A stretch of DNA of 64,000 nucleotides from Campylobacter lanienae NCTC 13004 (GTDB lineage Bacteria > Campylobacterota > Campylobacteria > Campylobacterales > Campylobacteraceae). The notes below the pieces were generated by a model, which was given only the letters and a program-made list of their open reading frames with translations, did not search any database and had not been told where the DNA came from. The stretch is taken from positions 1,178,001 to 1,242,000 of the forward strand of contig NZ_CP015578.1 of assembly GCF_002139935.1 (NCBI RefSeq). Reading direction: 5' to 3'. This document shows positions 9,027 to 18,162 of the stretch, in pieces; position 1 is the stretch's first letter; every line of letters starts with the position of its first letter. Made by a program: the position numbers and the translations under genes.

Positions 9027-11621
9027 ATGTATAGTTTTATCCAAAAGCCTTTGCTATTTGGTGCTGGCTTATGCTTAGGCTTATCTAGCCTTTTTGGTGC
9101 TAGTGAGCTTGAAACTATCATGAAAGAGCGAAACTTGAGTGAAAAAGATGTCTTAGCAGCAGCTAAAACATATCAACCAAGTGGTCGCAAAGATGAGTAT
9201 ATCGTCTTTAGTTCTGGCGGTCAAAGTGGCCAAGTAATCGTATATGGCGTCCCATCTATGAGAATTTACAAATATATAGGTGTATTCACTCCAGAGCCAT
9301 GGCAAGGCTATGGCTATGATAGCGAGAGTAAGGCTGTATTAAAAGGCGGTGCTATCAGAGGCAAGGATATCACATGGGGTGATACTCACCACCCAAATTT
9401 CACTGAAAAAAATGGCGAATATGTAGGGGATTATCTATTTATAAATGATAAAGCCAATCCAAGAACAGCTGTTATAAATCTTAGTGATTTTGAAACTACT
9501 CAAATAGTAGTAAATCCAATTATGAAAAGCGAACACGGCGGTAGCTTTGTAACCCCAAACACAGAATATGTAATAGAAGCTAGCCAATACGCAGCTCCAT
9601 TAGATGATAATTATCACCCAATCGAAGAGTATGAGTCTGTATATAGAGGTGCTATAACATTTTGGAAATTTGATTATCCAAAAGGTAAAATAGATGAGAA
9701 AGCTTCATTTTCACTTGAACTTCCTCCATATATGCAAGATCTAAGCGATGCCGGTAAAGGTGAGTCTATGGGTTGGGCATTTACTAATAGCTTTAACTCT
9801 GAGATGTATACAGGTGGTATAGAAAAAGGCTTACCACCATTTGAAGCTGGTATGAGTAGAAATGATACAGACTATTTACATATGTATAATTGGCAAATTT
9901 TAGAAAAATTGGCCAAAGATCCTAAAAACTACAAAATTATAAATAACCACAAAGTTATACCTATTAGTGTAGCTGTGGCAAATAATGCGTTGTTTTTAAT
10001 CCCTGAACCAAAATCTCCACACGGCGTAGATGTAAGCCCTGATGGTAGATATATCTTAGTTGGTGGCAAGCTAGATACCCACGCTAGTGTCTATGACTTT
10101 AGAAAGATTAAAGCCTTAATAGACAAAAAAGAATTCGCCAACAAAGATCCATTTGGAATTCCAATCCTAGATATGCAAAAATCCCTACACGGACAAGTAG
10201 AGTTAGGCCTTGGGCCACTTCATAACGCTTTTGATTCTAAAGATGGTGTGGTATATACCTCTTTGTATGTCGATAGCCAAATCGTAAAATGGGATTATAA
10301 AAATTTAAAAACTCTAGATAGAGTAAATGTCCATTATAATATCGGCCACCTTGATACTATGGAGGGTAAATCAGCTAAGCCTGTTGGTAAATATGCCCTA
10401 GCATTAGATAAACTCTCTATAGATAGATTCAATCCTGTAGGCCCACTTCATCCACAAAATCACCAACTCATCGATATTGCTGGAGCAAAAATGGAGCTTA
10501 TATATGATATGCCTATACCATTAGGTGAGCCTCATGATGTCGTATCTATATCAGCTAGCAAATTAAAACCGGCAATGACTTATAAAATGGGAACTAACTC
10601 AAGAACAGGCGAGCAATCAGTCGGTATGACTCTAGCTGGTCAAGAGAGAATCGAGAGAAATGGCAAAAATGTGACCGTATATGCGACCTTAGTAAGAAGC
10701 CACATAAATCCAGAGCATATTGAGGTAAATAAAGATGACAATGTAACAATCTATCTAACAAACCTTGAACGAGCCCAAGATGAGACTCACGGCTTTGCTA
10801 TAGATCTATATAATGTCCATGCATCAATCGAACCAGGCAAAACAGCTAGTGTAAATTTCGTAGCAGATATGGAGGGTGTATTCCCTTATTATTGTACTGA
10901 GTTTTGCTCTGCTTTACACCTTGAAATGATGGGGTATTTATATGTTAAAGATCCAAACAAAAAATATGAATCCATCAAAAAAGCCAAACTAAAAGAGCTA
11001 AGCCCAGCAGAGCTACAAGCAGAGTATAAAAAAGTTATCGCTACAAATAAAGCCACAGATGATGTTATACAAAGTGTTGTCAAATTCTTAAAAGAGAAAC
11101 ACTTTGAAAAATATCCAAAAGTCAAACAACTTGTTGATGATGCTCTAGATCAATATAGCAAAATTCCTGAAGTCAAAGCAAAAGCCGATGAAGCTTACAA
11201 AAAAGGTGATATAAATGGCGCAATACTTTGGGAGTATCAAGTATGGCAATATATGGTTAAAACCGCCGATGTCGGCCTAAGAGCTAAAAACAATCTTACA
11301 AAAGCCCTAGCTACGCCTATGACTGCCGTACAAGCCCGTGGGGAAGAAGCCTATTTAAAAGGTGGATGTAATGGCTGCCATGTTATCGGTCAAGTAAGCT
11401 CTGGCCCGGATCTAACAGGAGTCTTGCTAAGACATGAAAACGCTGAAAAATGGGTATTTGAATTCATCAAAGATCCGGCTAGCAAATACGAAGAAGATTA
11501 TGTAAAAGCTATGATTAACTTCTTTAATCTTAGAATGCCAAATCAACATATGAGCGATCAAGAGATCAAAGATATTATAGAGTATCTAAAATGGATCGAT
11601 GAAAACGCTGGGTTGTATTAA
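9027..11621 (+). CDS. nosZ: Nitrous oxide reductase, cytochrome c type (cNosZ, clade II)
   Basis: NosZ reduces N2O to N2 in the periplasm. This 864-residue protein has a Sec-type signal peptide rather than a Tat one, as in clade II enzymes, then a seven-bladed propeller with CuZ histidine motifs: DTHHP (residues 119-123), EHGG, SPHGVD, GPLHN and GEPHD. The cupredoxin domain carries CuA ligands His588, Cys623, Cys627, His631 and Met634. A C-terminal cytochrome c domain with CNGCH (781-785) marks the cNosZ form of Wolinella and Campylobacter. An AAAGGAG ribosome-binding site precedes the ATG. It is followed by two strong hairpins before nosB, which may raise nosZ mRNA over the rest of the operon. 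All metal ligands I looked for are present, so the enzyme should be active. Confidence 0.97.
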   Translation: MYSFIQKPLLFGAGLCLGLSSLFGASELETIMKERNLSEKDVLAAAKTYQPSGRKDEYIVFSSGGQSGQVIVYGVPSMRIYKYIGVFTPEPWQGYGYDSESKAVLKGGAIRGKDITWGDTHHPNFTEKNGEYVGDYLFINDKANPRTAVINLSDFETTQIVVNPIMKSEHGGSFVTPNTEYVIEASQYAAPLDDNYHPIEEYESVYRGAITFWKFDYPKGKIDEKASFSLELPPYMQDLSDAGKGESMGWAFTNSFNSEMYTGGIEKGLPPFEAGMSRNDTDYLHMYNWQILEKLAKDPKNYKIINNHKVIPISVAVANNALFLIPEPKSPHGVDVSPDGRYILVGGKLDTHASVYDFRKIKALIDKKEFANKDPFGIPILDMQKSLHGQVELGLGPLHNAFDSKDGVVYTSLYVDSQIVKWDYKNLKTLDRVNVHYNIGHLDTMEGKSAKPVGKYALALDKLSIDRFNPVGPLHPQNHQLIDIAGAKMELIYDMPIPLGEPHDVVSISASKLKPAMTYKMGTNSRTGEQSVGMTLAGQERIERNGKNVTVYATLVRSHINPEHIEVNKDDNVTIYLTNLERAQDETHGFAIDLYNVHASIEPGKTASVNFVADMEGVFPYYCTEFCSALHLEMMGYLYVKDPNKKYESIKKAKLKELSPAELQAEYKKVIATNKATDDVIQSVVKFLKEKHFEKYPKVKQLVDDALDQYSKIPEVKAKADEAYKKGDINGAILWEYQVWQYMVKTADVGLRAKNNLTKALATPMTAVQARGEEAYLKGGCNGCHVIGQVSSGPDLTGVLLRHENAEKWVFEFIKDPASKYEEDYVKAMINFFNLRMPNQHMSDQEIKDIIEYLKWIDENAGLY

Positions 11622-11630
11622 AATAAATGG

Positions 11631-11696
11631 GGCGGAGATTTCCGCCTCGCTGATTAAATTTAATATCCGCCCAAATGGACTGATATTAAATTTAAT
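11631..11696 (+). promoter_or_regulatory. Tandem hairpins with alternative pairing between nosZ and nosB
   Basis: Hairpin 1 is GGCGGA (11631-11636), loop GATT, TCCGCC (11641-11646). Hairpin 2 is a perfect 15-bp stem, 11653-11667 with 11682-11696, enclosing a 14-nt loop. Neither is followed by a proper U-run. The strand 11630-11640 (GGGCGGAGATT) can also pair with 11662-11672 (AATATCCGCCC) at 10 of 11 positions, and this excludes both hairpins. Possible roles are 3' protection of nosZ mRNA, partial attenuation of nosB and later genes, or a structural switch. The structures are seen directly; the role is inferred. Confidence 0.65.
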
Positions 11697-11708
11697 TAAA
11701 GGATAAAG

Positions 11709-12470
11709 ATGAAAAAATACCAACTCTACACTTTACTGGCTTTGATTTTAATGACTATAGGATTTACTATTCCTGTTATTGCCTATCACGGAGTGGCTAA
11801 TAAGATTAAAAATAACACACAAATCCCAAGCTATGTCTATCCAATATATAATTTTTATACCAAATTTCAATACAAAAATCATCTAATCCCTACTGAAATT
11901 AAAAACGATCTAGCCAAAATGATAGACGCAAGAGTCGAAATCGGAGTGCCTAGTTTGCCTGTTTGGTATGTATCGCTTGAAGCACCAAATTATCCCAAAG
12001 AGGCCTTTCCCGATGGAATTCCAGTATATTTTCATGTAGATGGATATAGTGGCGATGTTCATGAGATGAATACCATAAATCACTATATCGGAATGTATCC
12101 TATGGAGTATGGTGGTAATGTAGAAAGAGCCATAGCACCATACTATTTGCTGATTGCCACAATATTTATGCTCTTATACCTATACTACAATGGCAAGGGG
12201 AATTTTCTTTTATTAATTCCTACTATTATAGCGCCAATTTTATTTATGAGTGCGTTTGTTGGTTGGCTATACTGGTATGGGCACAATATGCAAGAGTGGG
12301 GAGCATTTAAAATAAAGCCATTTATGCCAACAGCACTAGGCGATGGCAAGGTAGCACAATTCACCACTCACTCATATCCTGCTATAGGATTTTGGGTGAT
12401 GATTACTATGAGTGCTCTATCTATTTTGGCGATATTTTCTAAAAACAGATATCTTAAGGGTAACTCATGA
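11709..12470 (+). CDS. nosB: NosB, integral membrane protein of epsilonproteobacterial nos cluster
   Basis: The 253-residue protein has about four hydrophobic segments (residues 7-27, 146-160, 165-190, 222-242) and a periplasm-sized hydrophilic stretch between the first and second. It sits between nosZ and nosD, exactly where Wolinella succinogenes has nosB. Its biochemical role is unknown; membrane location and the operon suggest support for NosZ maturation or electron supply. The start ATG has an AAAGGA ribosome-binding site, and the stop overlaps the nosD ATG by 4 bp. The name rests on position and topology, not on a recognised domain. Confidence 0.8.
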   Translation: MKKYQLYTLLALILMTIGFTIPVIAYHGVANKIKNNTQIPSYVYPIYNFYTKFQYKNHLIPTEIKNDLAKMIDARVEIGVPSLPVWYVSLEAPNYPKEAFPDGIPVYFHVDGYSGDVHEMNTINHYIGMYPMEYGGNVERAIAPYYLLIATIFMLLYLYYNGKGNFLLLIPTIIAPILFMSAFVGWLYWYGHNMQEWGAFKIKPFMPTALGDGKVAQFTTHSYPAIGFWVMITMSALSILAIFSKNRYLKGNS

Positions 12471-13681
12471 GAAAACTCTACTTAATAGCTATATTATTCA
12501 TCTCTACTTTTGCTAATGAGCTACAAAATGCGATAGATAACGCAAATAGCGGAGATATAATAGAGCTTGGTAGTGGAGTCTATAATGGAAATATCATAAT
12601 CAATAAGCCACTTACTATTGATGGAAAAGATAGAAGCGCTATCATTAAAGGCGATGGAAATGGTGATGTGATAAAAATCAATAGCTCAAATGTAAAAATA
12701 TTAAATTTAACCATTGAAAATAGCGGTAATTCTCACACTACTATTGATTCAGCTATAAGTTGTGATAGCGCTAGTGGGGTTGAGATTATTAACAATGCTA
12801 TCAAAAATTCACTTTTTGGAGTAAATTTTAAGCAGTGTAATGGATCTAAAATAGTTGATAATTTTATCACTTCAAAGCCTGTTGATTTAGGACTTAGAGG
12901 TGATGGAATTCGCCTATGGTATAGTCATGACAATATAGTACAAAACAACCATCTAAGCAAGAGCAGAGATATGGTAGTATGGTATTCTAGCAATAACCAA
13001 ATTCGCAAAAATTATGGCGAATATGGTAGATACTCACTTCACTTTATGTATGCGGGTAAAAATTTAGTTGAAGAAAATATATTTAAATACAACTCTGTTG
13101 GTATATTTTTTATGTTCTCTTCTGGGACCACAGCTAGAAAAAATCAAGTTTTAAACTCCACTGGCACATTTGGGGTTGGTATTGGGATGAAAGATACGAG
13201 CGATTTTATCATACAAGATAACATTTTAGCTTATAATGCTAGGGGGCTTTATATAGATCAATCCCCATTTCAACCTGGCACCACAAATATCTATGAAAGA
13301 AATGAGATAATTTATAATACTATTGGAATTCAATTTCACGCTACGCAACACAAAAGTATATTTAATAACAATGATTTTATAGGTAATATGGAAGTCGCTA
13401 TCAACGACACGCCCGGATCTAAAATAGATAAAAATGAGTGGCGCCAAAACTACTTTGATGATTATATAGGTTTTGATAAAAACAAAGATGGAATCGGTGA
13501 TATTGAGTATAAAAATTTCACATATATCGACTCTCTTTGGCAATACTATCCGAATTTAAGGCTATTTTATGGAAGTGCGGTTATGAGTATTTTAAATTTC
13601 ATCGCCAAAATTGCGCCATTTTCTGAGCCACAACTACTAATCACAGATACAAATCCGCTAATGGAGCCATATAATGAATAG
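12467..13681 (+). CDS. nosD: NosD, periplasmic copper-site maturation protein
   Basis: NosD acts with NosF and NosY in assembly of the CuZ centre of NosZ. The 404-residue protein begins with a signal peptide (residues 1-16, cleavage near FANE). It continues as a parallel beta-helix with repeated short units rich in N, G and I such as NSSNVKILNLTIENSG, the CASH/NosD repeat pattern. The ATG overlaps the nosB stop, and the 3' end overlaps nosG by 8 bp. Length is normal for NosD. Copper delivery was once assumed, but a sulfur-related role through NosDFY is now favoured in denitrifiers; this sequence does not decide between them. Confidence 0.9.
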   Translation: MRKLYLIAILFISTFANELQNAIDNANSGDIIELGSGVYNGNIIINKPLTIDGKDRSAIIKGDGNGDVIKINSSNVKILNLTIENSGNSHTTIDSAISCDSASGVEIINNAIKNSLFGVNFKQCNGSKIVDNFITSKPVDLGLRGDGIRLWYSHDNIVQNNHLSKSRDMVVWYSSNNQIRKNYGEYGRYSLHFMYAGKNLVEENIFKYNSVGIFFMFSSGTTARKNQVLNSTGTFGVGIGMKDTSDFIIQDNILAYNARGLYIDQSPFQPGTTNIYERNEIIYNTIGIQFHATQHKSIFNNNDFIGNMEVAINDTPGSKIDKNEWRQNYFDDYIGFDKNKDGIGDIEYKNFTYIDSLWQYYPNLRLFYGSAVMSILNFIAKIAPFSEPQLLITDTNPLMEPYNE

Positions 13682-14345
13682 AAGAGAATTTGGCATATTT
13701 AGCCTTATTGCAATTGGTGGTGCTATAGGTGGTGGGATGGTGATAAATAAATTTTATGAGCCCAAATCTCATCTTAGGCCACCTGGAAGTGTTGAGAATT
13801 TCGAATCTCTATGCATCAAATGCGGTCAATGCGTCCAAGTATGCCCATATCATAGTATAAATTTACTTGGATTTGATGATGGGATAAATTTAGCCACTGC
13901 TTATATAGACCCAAACAAAAGAGGTTGCTATTTATGCGATCTTTTCCCTTGTATTTTGGCCTGTCCTAGTGGAGCCTTAGATCATAATACAAATTCCATC
14001 AAAGATATTAAAATGGGAGTTGCTATAATCAAAGATATAGATAGATGTTACGCTAATAAAAAAATAAGCAAAAGCGATGTTAGTAGCTTATTAGAGCGTA
14101 AAACCTATAATCAAAGAGAGTATGATGCTAAACAAATTATAGAAGATAATATTGACAAAACCTGCTCACTATGCGTAAGCTCTTGCTTGGTTGATAATGC
14201 GATAAACTTTATCAAAATCAATGATAAAAATATTGTAAATATCAGTCCAAACTGCGTAGGATGTGGCGTTTGTCAAGAGGTATGCTTCGCTAATGTAATA
14301 GAAATTTTGCCAAATAAAAGTTATAAAGATATATATGGAGATTAA
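13674..14345 (+). CDS. nosG: NosG, periplasmic polyferredoxin (NapG-like)
   Basis: NosG is thought to pair with NosH to oxidise menaquinol and pass electrons towards NosZ. The 223-residue protein starts with a twin-arginine signal (NRREFGIF followed by a hydrophobic run), as in NapG. It then has four cysteine clusters: CIKCGQCVQVCP near residue 50, CYLCDLFPCILACP near 88, CSLCVSSC near 165, and CVGCGVCQEVC near 195, giving up to four [4Fe-4S] centres. The third cluster is less regular than the others. It overlaps nosD at the 5' end and nearly touches nosC1. It is distinguished from NapG by the nos context. Confidence 0.9.
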   Translation: MNRREFGIFSLIAIGGAIGGGMVINKFYEPKSHLRPPGSVENFESLCIKCGQCVQVCPYHSINLLGFDDGINLATAYIDPNKRGCYLCDLFPCILACPSGALDHNTNSIKDIKMGVAIIKDIDRCYANKKISKSDVSSLLERKTYNQREYDAKQIIEDNIDKTCSLCVSSCLVDNAINFIKINDKNIVNISPNCVGCGVCQEVCFANVIEILPNKSYKDIYGD

Positions 14346-14346
14346 A

Positions 14347-14886
14347 ATGAAAAAATCAATTATTATGCTATTAGGCGCTATTATATTTTTAGGATGCTCG
14401 GATCAAAAAGAGCAACAAAATGAGCTAGTTGAACAAAACACAACTACAAACTCAATCACAATAAAAAAAGGCAATAGCAATAACTCAAATTTGTCCGATG
14501 AGTGGGCTATCTATGATATAGATGGTAAGAAAAATATCAAATTTGGAATTGGCGAATCAAATCAAACCACCAAATCCATAGGCGCCATAGCCTTAAGAAG
14601 AGCACCACTTCAAAGTATCAATAAAGCTCTATTAAAAGGTCAATTAAGCAAAAATTTTATCACCAAATGTTCAGCTTGCCACGATGATTATGCCAATGGA
14701 ATTATCGGGCCATCTTTATTAGATAAGACAAATAAGCAAATATATGATATGATAATTGCTTATCGCACCAAAACCAAAACAAATATTCTAATGAGCGATC
14801 TTGTCAATGCTATGAGCGATCAAGAGATAAAAGATATCGCTAATGAGATTAGTGAATTTAACAAACAATTTAGGAGCAAACAATGA
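14347..14886 (+). CDS. nosC1: NosC1, monohaem c-type cytochrome, predicted lipoprotein
   Basis: The start is placed at the ATG at 14347, four codons inside the longest frame. GGAG lies six bases upstream of it, and it begins a lipoprotein signal (MKKSIIMLLGAIIFLGC, lipid-attached Cys17). The 179-residue protein is then polar and low-complexity up to about residue 60, with one haem c site CSACH (108-112) and a downstream GPSL region with a distal axial-ligand Met candidate. It is probably anchored to the outer face of the inner membrane and shuttles electrons between NosGH and cNosZ. It is followed by the paralogous nosC2 with a 4-bp overlap, as in Wolinella. Confidence 0.85.
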   Translation: MKKSIIMLLGAIIFLGCSDQKEQQNELVEQNTTTNSITIKKGNSNNSNLSDEWAIYDIDGKKNIKFGIGESNQTTKSIGAIALRRAPLQSINKALLKGQLSKNFITKCSACHDDYANGIIGPSLLDKTNKQIYDMIIAYRTKTKTNILMSDLVNAMSDQEIKDIANEISEFNKQFRSKQ

Positions 14887-15323
14887 ATCTAGGCAAAGCT
14901 ATAACCATATTTTTATCTATTTTAATCGTTATTTTAATGATATTTATGTTAGCTAACACACCTAGCCAACCAACGCAACAATCCACAATAGAGCCAAACC
15001 AAAATATCAAAAACGACGAAAATAACCAAAATAGCGAGTTTGAAGCTGAATTTAATAAGATAAAAGAGTTAAAACAGAGTATATCATCCAACAGCGATGG
15101 AGTTAGCAAACTATATCTACAAAGCTGTGCTCCTTGCCATGCTAAAGATGGCTCTGGAATCATCGCTCCATCAATTATCAAAAAGAGCAAAGAGGAGATT
15201 CTAGCTAGATTATATGATTATAAAGATGGAAAAATAGAAAATAGCTTAATGAAAGGACTTTTAGATAATGTCAGTGATGAAAATTTAACAATTCTAGCTG
15301 AAGAGATATCTAAATTTAAATAA
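14883..15323 (+). CDS. nosC2: NosC2, monohaem c-type cytochrome, membrane-anchored
   Basis: The 146-residue protein has one N-terminal hydrophobic segment (residues 5-25) that probably stays as an anchor. A polar Gln/Asn-rich linker follows, then a haem c site CAPCH (82-86) with IIAPS downstream. It is a paralogue of NosC1, with which it shares the motif layout of the cytochrome domain. In the cluster order G-C1-C2-H it is expected to act in the same electron path. The ATG overlaps the nosC1 stop by 4 bp. Which of the two cytochromes donates directly to NosZ cannot be told from sequence. Confidence 0.85.
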   Translation: MNLGKAITIFLSILIVILMIFMLANTPSQPTQQSTIEPNQNIKNDENNQNSEFEAEFNKIKELKQSISSNSDGVSKLYLQSCAPCHAKDGSGIIAPSIIKKSKEEILARLYDYKDGKIENSLMKGLLDNVSDENLTILAEEISKFK

Positions 15324-15327
15324 TATT

Positions 15328-16224
15328 ATGGATAAATATAAAGGTCGTCAAACTATAGCCAATGCTGGGTTTTTCTCTACTTTTATAACTACTACAAAAA
15401 GTGGCAAAAAGCGTCCTAGCATAAGATTTTATCGATATTTTACTATGATTTTAATCCATCTTTTATTTGTTTTATCTTTTGTAGCAGATATCCAAGTAAT
15501 CGAAGGTGATATAACTGGTTCTAGAATGCTAGGATTTCACTTAGCTGATCCATTTATAACCATACAAATTATCCTTAGTAGAGCAGAGCTACCTGTAAAT
15601 CTACTCATTGGGGCTTTTACTATTTTGGGATTTTATATATTTTTTGCTGGGCGTGCCTTTTGCTCTTGGGTCTGTCCATATAACTTTTTTAGCGAATTTG
15701 CCGAGAGATTAAACGCTAAATTAATTAGCAAAAAAATAATCAAAAAAAGAGAATTTGATACCAAAATTAGATATATATTTTTGCTAGTTTTTGCTACTTT
15801 GAGCCTTAGTAGTGGATATTTGATATTTGAAATTTTCAATGTTGTAGGTATAATATCAAGATTTATAATCTATGGTTATAGTGCGGCGATTTGGTGGGTT
15901 GTTTTGGTTTTTTTGGTTGAAGTATTTTTTAGTAGGAGATTTTGGTGTAGATATATCTGCCCTATTGGGACGCTATACTCTTTGCTATCTAAATTTAGAG
16001 CTATAAAAGTAAGCTGGAATAAAGATAGATGCGATCACTGCGCTGTTTGTATGGATGTTTGTATCGTCCCAAAAGTATTAGAGATAACCAAAACAAAAAA
16101 CAAAGATAACCCAAAAGATAAATTTAGCGTAGTAAGTGGCGATTGCACTATGTGTGGTAGATGTATTGATGTATGCCATCAAGATGCTTTAAGCTATGAT
16201 AATATGCTTAAAAAACTTTTATAA
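15328..16224 (+). CDS. nosH: NosH, membrane quinol dehydrogenase subunit (NapH-like)
   Basis: NosH is the membrane partner of NosG. The 298-residue protein has four main hydrophobic segments (about 33-52, 85-108, 148-165, 180-200). Two CP motifs, CSWVCP and RYICP, sit at membrane borders, and two C-terminal [4Fe-4S] motifs, CDHCAVCMDVC and CTMCGRCIDVC, face the cytoplasm. This is the NapH/NosR C-terminal architecture. Menaquinol is the likely electron donor, since Campylobacter makes menaquinone. It starts 4 bp after nosC2 and lacks the FMN-binding periplasmic domain of full NosR, as expected for cNosZ clusters. Confidence 0.9.
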   Translation: MDKYKGRQTIANAGFFSTFITTTKSGKKRPSIRFYRYFTMILIHLLFVLSFVADIQVIEGDITGSRMLGFHLADPFITIQIILSRAELPVNLLIGAFTILGFYIFFAGRAFCSWVCPYNFFSEFAERLNAKLISKKIIKKREFDTKIRYIFLLVFATLSLSSGYLIFEIFNVVGIISRFIIYGYSAAIWWVVLVFLVEVFFSRRFWCRYICPIGTLYSLLSKFRAIKVSWNKDRCDHCAVCMDVCIVPKVLEITKTKNKDNPKDKFSVVSGDCTMCGRCIDVCHQDALSYDNMLKKLL

Positions 16225-16233
16225 GGATAAGTA

Positions 16234-16872
16234 TTGATAAAAATAGAAAATATCACTAAAAAATTTGGCTCACAAACCATATTAAATAGCATAAATTTAG
16301 ATATCTCAAATGGCCAAAAACTCTTAATAATAGGCCAAAACGGAGCAGGCAAATCTACATTAATGAAAGCGATCTTAGGTGAGATAATCTGCGATAATGG
16401 AAGTATATTAATAGATGGCATAAACCCCATTAAAGATAGAAAAAACGCCCTAAAATACCTAAGCTTTGTCCCACAAACTCCGCCACCGCTTAAGCTTAGT
16501 ATTGCTCAACTTTGTCAATACTCAATCAGCTCAACAAAATCAAATTTAAACGATATAATAAGCTATCTAAAAGAGCTAGATCTAAGCTATGAAAAAGAGC
16601 ATAAAAAGCCATTTTATAAACTCTCAGGCGGTATGAAACAAAAGGTATTAATAGCCTTAGCACTAGCTAGAGAGTCAAAAATTATAATGTTTGATGAACC
16701 AACAGCCAATCTAGACCCAGATGCTAGAGAGAAGTTTATAAATATTTTAAATTCTAAATTCAAATCTCACACATTAATATTTATCTCACATAGATTAAGC
16801 GAAGTTAAAGGTATTGTAAATCGCATTGTAGAGATGGATTTAGGCAATATAATCACAGATAGCGAGGTATAG
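16234..16872 (+). CDS. nosF: NosF, ABC-type ATPase for NosZ maturation
   Basis: NosF is the cytoplasmic ATPase of the NosDFY complex. The 212-residue protein has Walker A GQNGAGKST (near residue 35), signature LSGGMKQKVLIALALA, Walker B IIMFDEPTANLD and a switch histidine in FISHR. The start codon is TTG at 16234, chosen because AAGGA lies 6 nt upstream and the translated start reads IKIENITKKFG, a normal ABC N-terminus. It is shorter than the roughly 300-residue NosF of proteobacterial denitrifiers, lacking their C-terminal extension. nosY begins 1 bp after its stop codon. Confidence 0.9.
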   Translation: MIKIENITKKFGSQTILNSINLDISNGQKLLIIGQNGAGKSTLMKAILGEIICDNGSILIDGINPIKDRKNALKYLSFVPQTPPPLKLSIAQLCQYSISSTKSNLNDIISYLKELDLSYEKEHKKPFYKLSGGMKQKVLIALALARESKIIMFDEPTANLDPDAREKFINILNSKFKSHTLIFISHRLSEVKGIVNRIVEMDLGNIITDSEV

Positions 16873-16873
16873 A

Positions 16874-17701
16874 GTGAAAAATTTATTACTAATAGCAAAA
16901 ATTGATATCAAAGAGAGTTTCGCCTCAAAATGGTTTTTATTTTACCTACTTACATTTGCTGGACTTATAGCTCTGTTTTTTGTAACTGGCGTTATAGATA
17001 GCAGAGTTGCTGGATTTAGCGGACTTACTAGAATGCTTTTACTCTTTATACAAATTTCTATAATTATTTTGCCTATATTTATCCTAATCACCACAGTAAG
17101 AAGTATAAACTCAGATAGAGAAGTTGGTGCATTAGAGTATCTACTTAGCTTTCCAATTTCGCTTAAAGAGTATTATTTTGGCAAGGCATTAGGGCGCGCA
17201 TTTACCGTCTTTTTACCTATATTATTAGCTCTTATTTTATCTTTATTTATAGCTATTTTCAAAGATACTAAGATACCTTGGGGAATATTTTTTTACTATA
17301 CATTATTATTGATGGTATTGTCATTTGTATTTTTATCATTTGGATTTTTAATCTCAAGCTTGATTAAAAGCAGTGAGCTTGGGCTTGGATTTTCATTTTT
17401 ATTTTGGCTATTTTTGTTAGCGTTTTTAGACCTTGCTTTAATAGGCTTAATGATGAAAAGCTCCGTAAATGAAAATATCATATACGCTATATCGCTCTCT
17501 AATCCTATCGAGGTATTTAGAATCGCAGCAATTAGCCTATTTGATCCAAATTTAGCTCTAATTGGCCCAGCGGCGTATTTTATTTTAGATGGATTTGGTA
17601 GAATCAACTTCTTGATATATTCAGTTATTTATCCTATTTTACTTGGTATAATCTCGCTTTTAGTTGGTTATATACTCTTTTTAAAAAGAGATTTAGTATG
17701 A
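16874..17701 (+). CDS. nosY: NosY, ABC-type permease for NosZ maturation
   Basis: NosY is the membrane part of the NosDFY transporter. The 275-residue protein has six hydrophobic segments, a long hydrophilic loop after the first, and the NSDREVGALEYLLSFPIS motif near residue 78 seen in NosY/ABC-2 permeases. The start is GTG at 16874 with GAGG upstream. Its 3' end overlaps nosL by 4 bp. Assignment is from topology, the motif and position after nosF. Confidence 0.88.
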   Translation: MKNLLLIAKIDIKESFASKWFLFYLLTFAGLIALFFVTGVIDSRVAGFSGLTRMLLLFIQISIIILPIFILITTVRSINSDREVGALEYLLSFPISLKEYYFGKALGRAFTVFLPILLALILSLFIAIFKDTKIPWGIFFYYTLLLMVLSFVFLSFGFLISSLIKSSELGLGFSFLFWLFLLAFLDLALIGLMMKSSVNENIIYAISLSNPIEVFRIAAISLFDPNLALIGPAAYFILDGFGRINFLIYSVIYPILLGIISLLVGYILFLKRDLV

Positions 17702-18153
17702 AAAAAATTATATATTTAACCATATTTGTTGGGGCAATTTTTGGGGCAAATTTAAGAGATGGTGAGTTTTTTAAAGATACGAATTCCACCTGCCCTATTA
17801 AATTTATAGATGTTTTCAAATATCCTGATTGGATAGCTGCTATTGAGTATAAAAATGGCAAAAAGGTGCTATTTAGCTCGGCAAAACAGATGTTTTACTA
17901 TCTCTATACTAGCAAACCAAAAGAGGTAGTACCGATCAAAAAACTCTATGTCACAGACTATAAAACCAAAGAATTAATAGAAGCTACAGATGCCTTTTAT
18001 ATCTTTGGTAGTCGCATTGTGAGCTATAGCGGTGATGATCTCATACCATTTGCTAGTTACGAAGATGCCAAAGAATTTACTACTCAAACCTCTGCTAGTA
18101 GGATTTTTGAATTTAGTAAAATCAATAAAAAATTAATTGATTACTTAAATTAA
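17698..18153 (+). CDS. nosL: NosL-like periplasmic protein with altered metal motif
   Basis: NosL is normally an outer-membrane lipoprotein copper(I) chaperone for NosZ. This 151-residue protein has a signal peptide (residues 1-17) without a lipobox. The family region is recognisable in KYPDWIAAIEYKNGKKVLFSSAKQMF and beyond, the equivalent of the NosL KYP-W-AQI stretch. The canonical CPVCGM motif is reduced to CPIKFID, leaving only Cys32 and losing the second Cys and the Met. The copper site must therefore differ, or the protein may have another role in the complex. Its position after nosY and its family features support the name. It overlaps nosY by 4 bp. Confidence 0.75.
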   Translation: MKKIIYLTIFVGAIFGANLRDGEFFKDTNSTCPIKFIDVFKYPDWIAAIEYKNGKKVLFSSAKQMFYYLYTSKPKEVVPIKKLYVTDYKTKELIEATDAFYIFGSRIVSYSGDDLIPFASYEDAKEFTTQTSASRIFEFSKINKKLIDYLN

Positions 18154-18162
18154 GGAAAAAAT

